The position numbers and the translations under genes were made by a program. Below, one piece after another: positions 21,345-28,933 of a stretch of 64,000 nt of DNA. The stretch comes from JAGVSZ01 sp035456405. GTDB lineage: Bacteria > Pseudomonadota > Gammaproteobacteria > Burkholderiales > SG8-39. The notes under the pieces were generated by a model. That model was not told where the DNA came from and ran no database searches. It worked only from the letters and a program-made list of their open reading frames with translations. Positions within the stretch are counted from its first letter, which is position 1. Every line of letters begins with the position of its first letter. The stretch spans positions 46,219-110,218 of the forward strand of contig DATIDG010000084.1 in assembly GCA_035456405.1 (NCBI GenBank), in the 5' to 3' direction.

Positions 21345-24105
21345 GCTCGAAGGTCGCGCCGCGCAGATCTCGTTCATGCTCAACGGCGTGCCGCGGCGCG
21401 TCGCAGCGCGGCCGTCCGACCGACTGTCCGATGTCCTGCGCGAGTCGCTCGGGCTCACCGGCACGAAGGTCGGCTGCAATGCCGGCGATTGCGGGGCCTG
21501 CACGGTGCTCGTCGACGGACGCCAGGTCTGCGCCTGCCTGACTGCGGTGGCCCAGGTGGAAGGGCGCACGGTGCAGACCGTCGAGGGGCTGGCGCGCGGC
21601 ACCCGACTCGACCGGCTGCAGCAGGCCTTTCTCGCGCACGGCGCCGCGCAGTGCGGGATCTGCACCCCGGGGATGCTGATGGCGGCGACGAGCCTCCTCG
21701 CGCGCAACGCACATCCGCGCGAGGAAGAGGTGCTCGATGCACTCGGCGGGGTCCTCTGCCGTTGCACCGGCTATCGCAAGATCGTGGAGGCGGTGCTCGC
21801 GGCAGCACGCGGTGATGTGGCGCTCGTGCAGCCGGACGCAGGTGCGGCGGTGGGCGCGCGTGCGCCCAAGACCGACGGCCCGACCAAGGTGACCGGCGCC
21901 GAGCGCTACGGCGCCGACCGCTGGCCCGAGGGGGCGCTCTGGCTGCGGCCGATCCGGTCGCCGCACGAAAAGGCGCGCTTCGAGATCGGCGATCTCGCTC
22001 CGCTGCGGGCGAGATACCCCGGGCTCGTAGACGTCGTGACCGCGCGAGACGTGCCGGTGAACGGCTTCGGAATCTTTCCCGACGTCAAGGACCAGCCGGT
22101 GCTCGCGGAGGGACGCGTGCGCTTCCGCGGCGAGGCGGTGCTCTGCCTCGTCGGCGAGATGAGCGAGGTCTTGCGAATTCCGGAGTCGGAGATTCCGGTC
22201 CGCTGGACGCCCGAGACGCCGCAGACCGAGATTGAAGACGCGCTCGAGCACACCGCCGACCCGCTGCACGCGCGCAATCCAGACAACGTGCTGATCCGCG
22301 GGCGTGTCGCGAAGGGCGACGTCGAGCGGGCCCTCGCGACCGCCGCGCAGGTCGCGGAGGGCGAGTTCACGACGAGCTTCGTCGAGCACGCGTACATCGA
22401 GCCGGAGGCGGGCTTCGCCGAACGCGTCGGCGACCGCATCCGGATCTTCGCCTGCACCCAGACGCCCTACATGGACCGTGAGGAGGTTGCGCGCATCCTC
22501 GGCATCAAGGACACTCAGGTGCATATCGTGCCGTCGGCGGTGGGGGGCGGATTCGGCGGCAAGCTCGACATCTCCATCCAGCCGCTGCTGGCGGTCGCCG
22601 CGTGGAAGCTCAACTGCGCGGTGCGCGGCGCGTACACGCGCCCGGAGTCGATGACGTCGACGACGAAGCGCCATCCTGCGCAGATGAAGGCGCGGTTCGG
22701 CTGCGATCGCGACGGGCGCCTCGTTGCGGCGGATTTCGCCGGTGATTTCAACACCGGTGCGTACGCGTCGTGGGGCAACACGGTCGCCAACCGGGTGCCA
22801 ATCCACGCGTCCGGGCCGTACTACGTCCCGAATGTCCGCGCGCTGACCCGGGCCGTGTACACAAACGGACCGGTCGCCGGCGCGTTCCGCGGCTTCGGCG
22901 TGCCGCAGTCGACCATCGTCCACGAGGCACTGCTCGACGAGCTTGCGGAGTGGGCCGGCATCGACAAGCTCGAGTTCCGCCACCGCAATGCGATTCGCGC
23001 GGGCCAAGCCACGGCGACGGGTCAGGTGCTGAAGGCGAGCGCGGGGCTGGCGCAGTGCCTCGATGCCCTGCGGCCCCGCTGGAAGAGGGCCGTGCTCGGC
23101 GCGGAGGCGTTCAACCACCGCGCCGAGGCGGCCGGCCGGCTGAAAGGCGTGCGGCGGGGCGCCGGGCTCGCGTGCATGTGGTACGGCATCGGCAACACGG
23201 TCATCGCCAATCCCTCCACGATGCGCGCGGGCCTGCGGCCCGACGGCCGCATCCTGTTCTACAACGGGGCCGTAGACATCGGGCAGGGGTCGAACACGAT
23301 CCTCGCCCAGGTCCTGGCGGACGCGCTCGGGCTGCCGATGGCCGCCATCGACTCCGTGATGGGCGACACCGACCTAACCGCCGACGCCGGCAAGACGTCC
23401 GCGTCGCGGCAGGCCTTCGTGTCGGGCAACGCGACGCGCCTCGCGGGTGCCGAGCTGCGGCGGAAGATGATCGCCCTCGCCGAGGCGCGCCCTGACGCCC
23501 GGCTGCGGCTCGAGAGCGGAACGCTCATCGCCACGGATGCCGACGGCGAGCATCGGGTGGACCTCGCCGAGCTGCCGCGCGATCCGCGCGGGGACGTGCT
23601 GTCGGCGGAGGGTCATTTCAATCCGCCCACGGTGCCGCTCGACCAGGACGGGCAGGGTGTGCCGTACGCGACCTACGGGTTCGCCGCGCAGATGGCCGAG
23701 GTGGAAGTCGACCTGGAACTCGGCACCGTAAAGCTGGCGCGCATCGTCGCCGCGCACGACGTCGGCCGCGCGATCAACCCGACCCAGGTCGAAGGGCAGA
23801 TCCACGGCGGCATCGCGCAGGGCATCGGGCTCGCGCTCATGGAGGAGTTTCACGCCGGCAGGACCGAGAACCTGCACGACTATCTGATCCCGACGTTCGG
23901 CGACGTGCCGCCGATCGAGGTGATCCTGGTCGAGGACCCCGAGCCGCTCGGGCCGCATGGTGCTAAGGGGGTGGGGGAGCCGGCGCTGATCCCCACGGCG
24001 CCCGCGATCTTCAATGCGATCCACCACGCGACGCGCGTGCGGCTGCGCCACGCGCCGGCCACGCCCGACCGAATCCGCGCGGCGCTCCTGATGACTCTCG
24101 GCTGA
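21328..24105 (+). CDS. Molybdenum hydroxylase, fused 2Fe-2S and molybdopterin subunit
   Basis: This 925-aa fusion has an iron-sulfur domain (residues 1 to about 165) with plant-type cluster cysteines 50, 55, 58 and 70 and a second set at 109, 112, 144 and 146. The molybdopterin domain follows from about 175, with GGGFGGK near 407, RGFGVPQS and the putative active-site glutamate in GAKGVGEPALIP near 883. Small and large subunits are more often separate genes. The enzyme should hydroxylate an N-heterocycle or purine-like ring using water. The GTG start at 21328 overlaps the FAD-subunit gene; ATG 21376 would truncate the 2Fe-2S fold. The substrate is unknown; xanthine, nicotinate or related rings are possible. 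Confidence 0.93.
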   Translation: MNKPAELEGRAAQISFMLNGVPRRVAARPSDRLSDVLRESLGLTGTKVGCNAGDCGACTVLVDGRQVCACLTAVAQVEGRTVQTVEGLARGTRLDRLQQAFLAHGAAQCGICTPGMLMAATSLLARNAHPREEEVLDALGGVLCRCTGYRKIVEAVLAAARGDVALVQPDAGAAVGARAPKTDGPTKVTGAERYGADRWPEGALWLRPIRSPHEKARFEIGDLAPLRARYPGLVDVVTARDVPVNGFGIFPDVKDQPVLAEGRVRFRGEAVLCLVGEMSEVLRIPESEIPVRWTPETPQTEIEDALEHTADPLHARNPDNVLIRGRVAKGDVERALATAAQVAEGEFTTSFVEHAYIEPEAGFAERVGDRIRIFACTQTPYMDREEVARILGIKDTQVHIVPSAVGGGFGGKLDISIQPLLAVAAWKLNCAVRGAYTRPESMTSTTKRHPAQMKARFGCDRDGRLVAADFAGDFNTGAYASWGNTVANRVPIHASGPYYVPNVRALTRAVYTNGPVAGAFRGFGVPQSTIVHEALLDELAEWAGIDKLEFRHRNAIRAGQATATGQVLKASAGLAQCLDALRPRWKRAVLGAEAFNHRAEAAGRLKGVRRGAGLACMWYGIGNTVIANPSTMRAGLRPDGRILFYNGAVDIGQGSNTILAQVLADALGLPMAAIDSVMGDTDLTADAGKTSASRQAFVSGNATRLAGAELRRKMIALAEARPDARLRLESGTLIATDADGEHRVDLAELPRDPRGDVLSAEGHFNPPTVPLDQDGQGVPYATYGFAAQMAEVEVDLELGTVKLARIVAAHDVGRAINPTQVEGQIHGGIAQGIGLALMEEFHAGRTENLHDYLIPTFGDVPPIEVILVEDPEPLGPHGAKGVGEPALIPTAPAIFNAIHHATRVRLRHAPATPDRIRAALLMTLG

Positions 24106-24106
24106 G

Positions 24107-24886
24107 ATGGCAGGACGCTCTCCGATCGCCCTCGTGACCGGCGCCCGGCGCGGCATCGGCCGCGGCATCGCGTATGCGCTGGCCGACGCCGGCTTCGATC
24201 TCGTCGTCAACGACGCAATCGACGACACTGCGGCGCGTGAGACGCTCGAGGCGGTCCGCAGCAGGGGGCGGCGCGCGACGTTCGTGCAGGGCTCGATCGC
24301 CGATCTCGCCGGTCATGCGCGACTCGTGGAGCAGGCGTTTGGCGCCTACGGCGCGCTCGACTGCCTCGTGAACAATGCCGGCATCCAGGTCAAGGTGCGC
24401 GGCGACATCCTGGACGTGACGCAGGAGAGCTTCGACGAGCTGCTGGCGGTGAACCTGCGCGGCACTTTCTTCCTGACCCAGACGGTCGCGAAACGGATGT
24501 TGGCCGAATCGCGTTCGGTGGGCGACCCGTCGCGCTCGATCCTGACGGTCTCCTCCGTGAACGCGCGCATCGCCGGGCCGAACCGGGCGGAGTACTGCAT
24601 CGCGAAGACCGGGCTCACGATGATGAACCAGCTCTTCGCCTTGCGGCTCGCGGATGCGGGCATCATGTGCTTCGAGATCCGGCCGGGCATCATTCGCACC
24701 GACATGACCGCCCCTGCGAAGGAGCGCTACGATAAGCTGATCGCCGAGGGCTTCACGCCGGTCCGGCGCTGGGGCGAGCCCGCCGACGTCGGTCGCACCG
24801 TTGCGGCACTTGCGAGCGGCGCGCTCCCGTTCAACACCGGCGACGCGTTCCACGTCGACGGCGGGCTGCACATCCAGCATTTCTGA
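24107..24886 (+). CDS. SDR family oxidoreductase (FabG-like)
   Basis: This 259-aa classical SDR has the cofactor loop TGARRGIGRGIA, NNAG (in LVNNAGIQVKV), a catalytic SSVNARIAGPNRAEYCIAK with YxxxK, and a C-terminal DAFHVDGGLHI. It starts one base after the molybdenum-hydroxylase stop and ends 3 bases before the next gene, so it belongs to the same transcript. By position it could reduce or oxidise a carbonyl or alcohol intermediate made after ring opening, analogous to 2-hydroxymethylglutarate dehydrogenase in nicotinate fermentation; this is inference. Confidence 0.93.
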   Translation: MAGRSPIALVTGARRGIGRGIAYALADAGFDLVVNDAIDDTAARETLEAVRSRGRRATFVQGSIADLAGHARLVEQAFGAYGALDCLVNNAGIQVKVRGDILDVTQESFDELLAVNLRGTFFLTQTVAKRMLAESRSVGDPSRSILTVSSVNARIAGPNRAEYCIAKTGLTMMNQLFALRLADAGIMCFEIRPGIIRTDMTAPAKERYDKLIAEGFTPVRRWGEPADVGRTVAALASGALPFNTGDAFHVDGGLHIQHF

Positions 24887-24889
24887 GCC

Positions 24890-26401
24890 ATGTCGACGCA
24901 CGCCGATCCGGTAAGCGAGTCCTCCGGCGAGGGCACCCTCCAGGCGCAGCCCGGGAAGATCGTCTGCAACGCCTGCCCGGTGCTGTGCCAGATCAGCGAA
25001 GGGCGCGCCGGCGCGTGCGACCGCTACGCGAACGTGCGGGGAACGTTGACGCGCGTCGATCCGTTGCTCCTCATGGCGCGGACGCTGGACGAGCACGGCG
25101 CGGTCGTGCCGTTCCACGACGGGGGCCTGTGGGACGGAAGCGTGACCGCGAAGGCGCCGGTGTTCGTGAGCGGCGTCGGGTCGGGCACGACCTACCCGGA
25201 CTACAAGCCGGCGCCGTTCATCGTGTCCTCGCAGCAGGCGGGCGTCGACATGGTGACCGTCGTCACCGAGGGCATATTCAGCTACTGCAGCTTCAAGGTG
25301 AAGATCGACACCGACCGCTACCTCGGCCCGGAATGCGCGCCAGTGCGCTGCCAGGGCGAAGTGGTCGGGCACGTCACCACCATGGAGTACGGCTCGCAGA
25401 TGCTGTCGCTCGGCGGGGTGCACCACCTCACCGGCGGCAGCAAGAAGGAGGGCCGCGTCACATGCGACGTGATGATGGCGCTCGGCAACCGCCGGCCGGT
25501 CGACATGCAGATCGAGGGCGGCGCGCAGCTCGTCGTGCAGGCGGGGAAGGCGCCGGTCATCAATGGCGCCGAGGAGAAGCGCATGCGCGTCGGCTGCGGC
25601 TCGGCGACGATCGGCATCTTCGCCCGGCAGTGGCTCGGCCACGTCGACGAGGTGATCGTCGTCGACGACCACATCACCGGCGTGCTGTCGGAGCATCAGG
25701 CCGGTCGCTTCCTCGATATGCGGCCCGGCGGGATCAAGGTGATCGGGCGCAAGTCGACGCCGGGGCGCTACTTCCAGGTCGCGAATCCGGGTCTCGGGTG
25801 GGGTGGAACGGACATCACCGATCCGCTGAGGATCATCAAGGCCATCGACCGTGGCGAGGCGTGGCCGGGGGAGCGCATCCTCATGGTCTCGACGACCGGC
25901 GAGGACCATGCGTACTTCGTGCTGGACGACGAGCTGCGCATGGTGCCGGCGGAGATCCCGGCGCCGGTGATGAAGGTCGTCGAGCGCATCGGCGAGAACT
26001 GCGAGCCGGCCCTGTGCACCGTCCTGTTCCTGGGCGGGGCGGGCGGGAGCCTGCGCGCCGGCGTGACCGAGAATCCGATCGCGCTGACCCGGTCGATCAA
26101 GGATCTCGTCACGCGGGTGACCTGCGGGGGAGCGCCGGCCTACATCTGGCCCGGCGGCGGCATCATGGTGATGGCGGATGTCATGCGCATGCCGGAAAAC
26201 TCGTTCGGCTGGGTGCCTACCCCCGCGATCGTCGCGCCGATCGAGTTCACGATGCGCCGCGCTGATTATGCGGCGCTCGGCGGGCACATGGACCGGCTGC
26301 AGCCCCTCGCCGAGATTCTCGCGCGCGAGCGGCACCACGTAGCAGCTTGGGACGCTGCCAACCCGTGGCCGCTGAATGGGCCCGACCCGCGCACGCCTTG
26401 A
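24890..26401 (+). CDS. 6-hydroxynicotinate reductase-like Fe-S protein
   Basis: This 503-aa protein resembles proteins annotated as 6-hydroxynicotinate reductase, the ferredoxin-dependent enzyme that partly reduces the pyridine ring of 6-hydroxynicotinate in Eubacterium barkeri. A 4Fe-4S-type motif, CNACPVLC, followed by CDRYAN, lies at about residues 24-45. Long conserved blocks follow: TVVTEGIFSYCSFKVKIDTD, GGVHHLTGGSKKEG, VGCGSATIGIF and PGGGIMVMADV. It lies between an SDR and a UPF0280 gene, a pairing I have seen repeatedly in proteobacteria. The real substrate here is unknown; a different hydroxylated N-heterocycle is as likely as 6-hydroxynicotinate. Confidence 0.78.
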   Translation: MSTHADPVSESSGEGTLQAQPGKIVCNACPVLCQISEGRAGACDRYANVRGTLTRVDPLLLMARTLDEHGAVVPFHDGGLWDGSVTAKAPVFVSGVGSGTTYPDYKPAPFIVSSQQAGVDMVTVVTEGIFSYCSFKVKIDTDRYLGPECAPVRCQGEVVGHVTTMEYGSQMLSLGGVHHLTGGSKKEGRVTCDVMMALGNRRPVDMQIEGGAQLVVQAGKAPVINGAEEKRMRVGCGSATIGIFARQWLGHVDEVIVVDDHITGVLSEHQAGRFLDMRPGGIKVIGRKSTPGRYFQVANPGLGWGGTDITDPLRIIKAIDRGEAWPGERILMVSTTGEDHAYFVLDDELRMVPAEIPAPVMKVVERIGENCEPALCTVLFLGGAGGSLRAGVTENPIALTRSIKDLVTRVTCGGAPAYIWPGGGIMVMADVMRMPENSFGWVPTPAIVAPIEFTMRRADYAALGGHMDRLQPLAEILARERHHVAAWDAANPWPLNGPDPRTP

Positions 26402-27245
26402 CGCGCGCCGCTGGCACTTCCAGCACGGGCCGATCGACCTGGTGCTCGAGGCGTTCGGCGACGAGAAGGCGGTTGCGGCAGCACACGAGCGTGCGTGGAG
26501 TCGATTTGGGACGGTACTGGACGAGTTGGTCGCCGAGCTTCCGGCATTGCGGGGCGAGGTCGCGCGCGCAGGTGACCTCAAGGGCATCGTGGCGCGGCGC
26601 ATGGTCGCAGCGTGCCTGCCGTTTGGCGACGTGTTCATCACGCCGATGGCCGCAGTGGCCGGAGCGGTGGCCGAGGAGATCCTGGGTGAGCTCGTCGCGG
26701 AGGGCGGCGTCAGCCGCGCTTATGTGAACAATGGGGGCGACATCGCGCTACACCTCGGGCCAGGCGAGTCGTTCCGGATCGGGCTGGTCGCGGACGTTGA
26801 CCGGGCGACGCGCCACGGCCATCGCGTCGCGGTGGACGGCACCTTCGAATTGCGGCACACGATGCCGGTGCGCGGCGTGGCGACGAGCGGCTGGCGCGGG
26901 CGGAGCTGGAGTCGCGGGATCGCCGACAGCGTGACGGTTCTGGCTGCGACCGCCGCGGCGGCCGACGCCGCGGCGACGATGGTCGCGAATGACGTGAACG
27001 TCGACCACCCGGCGGTCCGGCGGCGGCCCGCATTCGAGGTGGACGACAACACGGACCTGGGGCGCCTGGCGGTGACCGTGGACGTCGGGACATTGCCGGA
27101 CGACGCGGTCGAGGCGGCGCTGGCGGGCGGCGCGCGGTGCGCCGAGGCGCTGCTCGCGCGCGGCCTCGTCTGGGGCGCTGTGATCGTGTTGCAATCGCGC
27201 GTGCGCGTCGTCGGCGGGGTCGCGGCGGCGGCGCGGCTGCACTAG
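26376..27245 (+). CDS. UPF0280 family protein (ApbE-like superfamily)
   Basis: This 289-aa protein matches UPF0280, distantly related to ApbE flavin transferases. Visible blocks are RWHFQHGPIDLV, GDVFITPMAAVAGAVAEEIL, YVNNGGDIALHL, RGVATSGWRGRSWSRGIADSVTVLA and DAAATMVANDVNVD. ApbE attaches FMN covalently to threonine residues of target proteins; UPF0280 may modify or assist the upstream reductase, but this is untested inference. The ATG at 26376 overlaps the reductase gene by 26 bases, indicating translational coupling. Confidence 0.87.
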   Translation: MGPTRARLDARRWHFQHGPIDLVLEAFGDEKAVAAAHERAWSRFGTVLDELVAELPALRGEVARAGDLKGIVARRMVAACLPFGDVFITPMAAVAGAVAEEILGELVAEGGVSRAYVNNGGDIALHLGPGESFRIGLVADVDRATRHGHRVAVDGTFELRHTMPVRGVATSGWRGRSWSRGIADSVTVLAATAAAADAAATMVANDVNVDHPAVRRRPAFEVDDNTDLGRLAVTVDVGTLPDDAVEAALAGGARCAEALLARGLVWGAVIVLQSRVRVVGGVAAAARLH

Positions 27246-27254
27246 GAGAACGCG

Positions 27255-27282
27255 GCAAGACCTCGGCTCGCCAAGGTCTTGC
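27255..27282 (+). other. Stem-loop after the UPF0280 gene
   Basis: A perfect 9-bp stem (27255-27263 with 27274-27282) encloses a 10-base loop, 9 bases after the UPF0280 stop. It lacks a U-tract, so it may protect the 3' end or help factor-dependent termination rather than act as a classical terminator. Confidence 0.4.
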
Positions 27283-27342
27283 ATCGGGACTGGGGATTCG
27301 CAAATCGGGGTGTGGCCCCTTCTTGCAGCGTTCTCCGGTGGG

Positions 27343-27371
27343 CGGACACGGGCCCGCGCAGTAGGTATAGT
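27343..27371 (+). promoter_or_regulatory. Predicted promoter CGGACA-N17-TATAGT for the ABC importer operon
   Basis: CGGACA (27343-27348; four of six matches to the -35) and TATAGT (27366-27371) are 17 bases apart in the 164-base gap before the substrate-binding protein gene. This would allow the transporter and hyu genes to be expressed separately from the oxidoreductase genes. Confidence 0.45.
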
Positions 27372-27409
27372 GCGGCCCTCGGGCGGCATCGACACGAAGA
27401 GGAGGGAAC

Positions 27410-28618
27410 ATGACGGTGCGTAGGCGACTGCTGATCGGCGCGGCGCTTCTGGCGCTCGGGGCGAGCGTGCCCGGCCCGGCGACGGCGCAAGGCGCGATCA
27501 AGCTCGGGGAAATGAACAGCTACAAGACCTTCCCGGCGTTCTTGGAGCCCTATCGCAAGGGCTGGGAGCTCGCGGTCGAGGAGGTCAACGCCGCGGGCGG
27601 CGTGTTCGGCCGCAAGCTCGAGATCGTCTCGCGCGACGACAACGGCAACCCGGGCGAGGCGGTGCGCATCGCCGAGGAGCTGCTCACGCGCGAGAACGTG
27701 CACTTCATCATGGGCACGTTCGCGTCGAACGTCGGGCTGGCGGTGGCCGACTTCGCGAAGCAGAAGAAGGTGCTCTTCATAGCCGCCGAGCCGCTGACTG
27801 ACAAGATCGTCTGGGACAACGGCAACAAGTACACCTTCCGCCTGCGCCCCTCCACCTACATGCAGACCGCGATGCTCGTGCCCGACGCGGCGAAGCTCAA
27901 GAAGAGGCGCTGGGCGATCGTCTACCCGAACTACGAGTACGGCCAGTCCGCGACGCGCGCCTTCAAGGAGCTGCTGAAGAAGGCGCAACCCGACGTGGAG
28001 TTCGTGATCGAGCAGGCGGTGCCGCTCGGCAAGATCGACGCCGGGGCCGTGGTGCAGGCAATCGCCGACGCGAAACCCGATGCGATCTTCTCGTCGCTGT
28101 TCGGCGCGGACCTGACGCGCTTCGTGCGCGAGGGCAACACGCGAGGCCTGTTCAAGGGGCGCGAGGTGTTCAACCTGCTCGCGGGCGAGCCCGAGTACCT
28201 CGATCCGCTCAAGGACGAGACCCCCAACGGCTGGTACGTGACCGGCTATCCCTGGAATGCGATCACCTCGCCCGAGCACAAGAAATTCCTCGCTGCCTAC
28301 CAGAAGCGCTGGAACGACTATCCGCGCCTCGGCTCGATCGTGGGGTACTCGACCGTCATGACCGCGGTCGCCGCGATGAAGAAAGCGGGCAGCCTCGACA
28401 GCGAGAAGCTCGTCGCGGCGATGAAGGGGCTGCAGGTCGAAACCCCGTTCGGGCAGATCACCTACCGGCCGCTCGACCATCAGTCGACGATGGGCGCGTA
28501 CGTCGGCAGGATCGGGCTGAAGGACGGCAGGGGCGTGATGACCTCCTGGTCGTATGCCGACGGCGCCAAGTTCCTGCCGCCGGACGCCGACGTGAAGAAG
28601 ATGCGTCCTTCCGAGTGA
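27410..28618 (+). CDS. ABC transporter substrate-binding protein (branched-chain amino acid / amide type)
   Basis: This 402-aa periplasmic binding protein of fold type I has a signal peptide MTVRRRLLIGAALLALGA ending at about residue 27 (ATAQG). The mature part shows LGEMNSYKTFPAFLEPYRKGWELAVEEVN, IVSRDDNGNPGEAVR and a central hinge typical of LivK/urea-type receptors. GAGGAGGG lies just before the ATG. It is the receptor for the LivHM-LivG-LivF-like importer downstream. The ligand is unknown; the neighbouring hyu and ring-reductase genes suggest a cyclic amide or N-heterocycle instead of a branched-chain amino acid. Confidence 0.93.
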   Translation: MTVRRRLLIGAALLALGASVPGPATAQGAIKLGEMNSYKTFPAFLEPYRKGWELAVEEVNAAGGVFGRKLEIVSRDDNGNPGEAVRIAEELLTRENVHFIMGTFASNVGLAVADFAKQKKVLFIAAEPLTDKIVWDNGNKYTFRLRPSTYMQTAMLVPDAAKLKKRRWAIVYPNYEYGQSATRAFKELLKKAQPDVEFVIEQAVPLGKIDAGAVVQAIADAKPDAIFSSLFGADLTRFVREGNTRGLFKGREVFNLLAGEPEYLDPLKDETPNGWYVTGYPWNAITSPEHKKFLAAYQKRWNDYPRLGSIVGYSTVMTAVAAMKKAGSLDSEKLVAAMKGLQVETPFGQITYRPLDHQSTMGAYVGRIGLKDGRGVMTSWSYADGAKFLPPDADVKKMRPSE

Positions 28619-28635
28619 TAACCGTGCGACGTAAC

Positions 28636-28903
28636 GTCGCGAGGCAGCGCAGCTGGACGAGCGCGGGCACCATGCGACAACGGCTGACCCCGTATGTCCT
28701 CGCGATGTCGCCTGCCGAAAGGCGCCGTTCCGTGCCGCACCCGTGATCCAAAGGCGTCGCCATTGAAGGGACAGGGCAGCCTGTCCCTTTTTCATTATCG
28801 AAGCTCCGATCAGGTCCTTCCGACGGATGCCGGACCAGGTGCGCGCCGACGTAAATCGCCACCTCATGTTGTCCACGCTCGTCCAGTTGCGCTGACTCGC
28901 GAC
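28636..28903. repeat. 268-bp element with 39-bp imperfect terminal inverted repeats (MITE-like)
   Basis: This element occupies nearly all of the 315-base gap between the binding-protein and permease genes. Its ends, 28636-28674 and 28865-28903, are inverted copies matching at 34 of 39 positions without gaps. A 10-bp terminator hairpin lies almost exactly at the centre. Each arm ends in CATG and each reads into a short open frame; the left one is 24 codons (28672-28746, containing AERRRS). A separate perfect 7-bp palindrome with one central base lies across the left boundary (28626-28640). No transposase is present. It may be a non-autonomous mobile element or a structured regulatory spacer. 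The remaining 30 bases to the permease ATG hold nothing I recognise. Confidence 0.6.
28766..28793 (+). terminator. Intrinsic terminator between binding-protein and permease genes
   Basis: A 10-bp perfect stem (28766-28775 with 28780-28789) has a GCAG loop and a run of T (TTTTTC, including the stem end). It sits inside the inverted-repeat element and would reduce read-through from the binding-protein gene, giving more receptor than permease. Confidence 0.8.
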
Positions 28904-28933
28904 ACCCCGTGGCCATAAATCAGGCCTTTCCCA

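Noticed and set aside
24011..26641. 876-codon open frame opposite the SDR and ring-reductase genes
   Set aside because: Antisense shadow crossing three coding genes and their boundaries.
28480..28740. Minus-strand short ORFs in the binding-protein/permease gap
   Set aside because: They derive from the inverted-repeat element and the end of the binding-protein gene; no coding signal.
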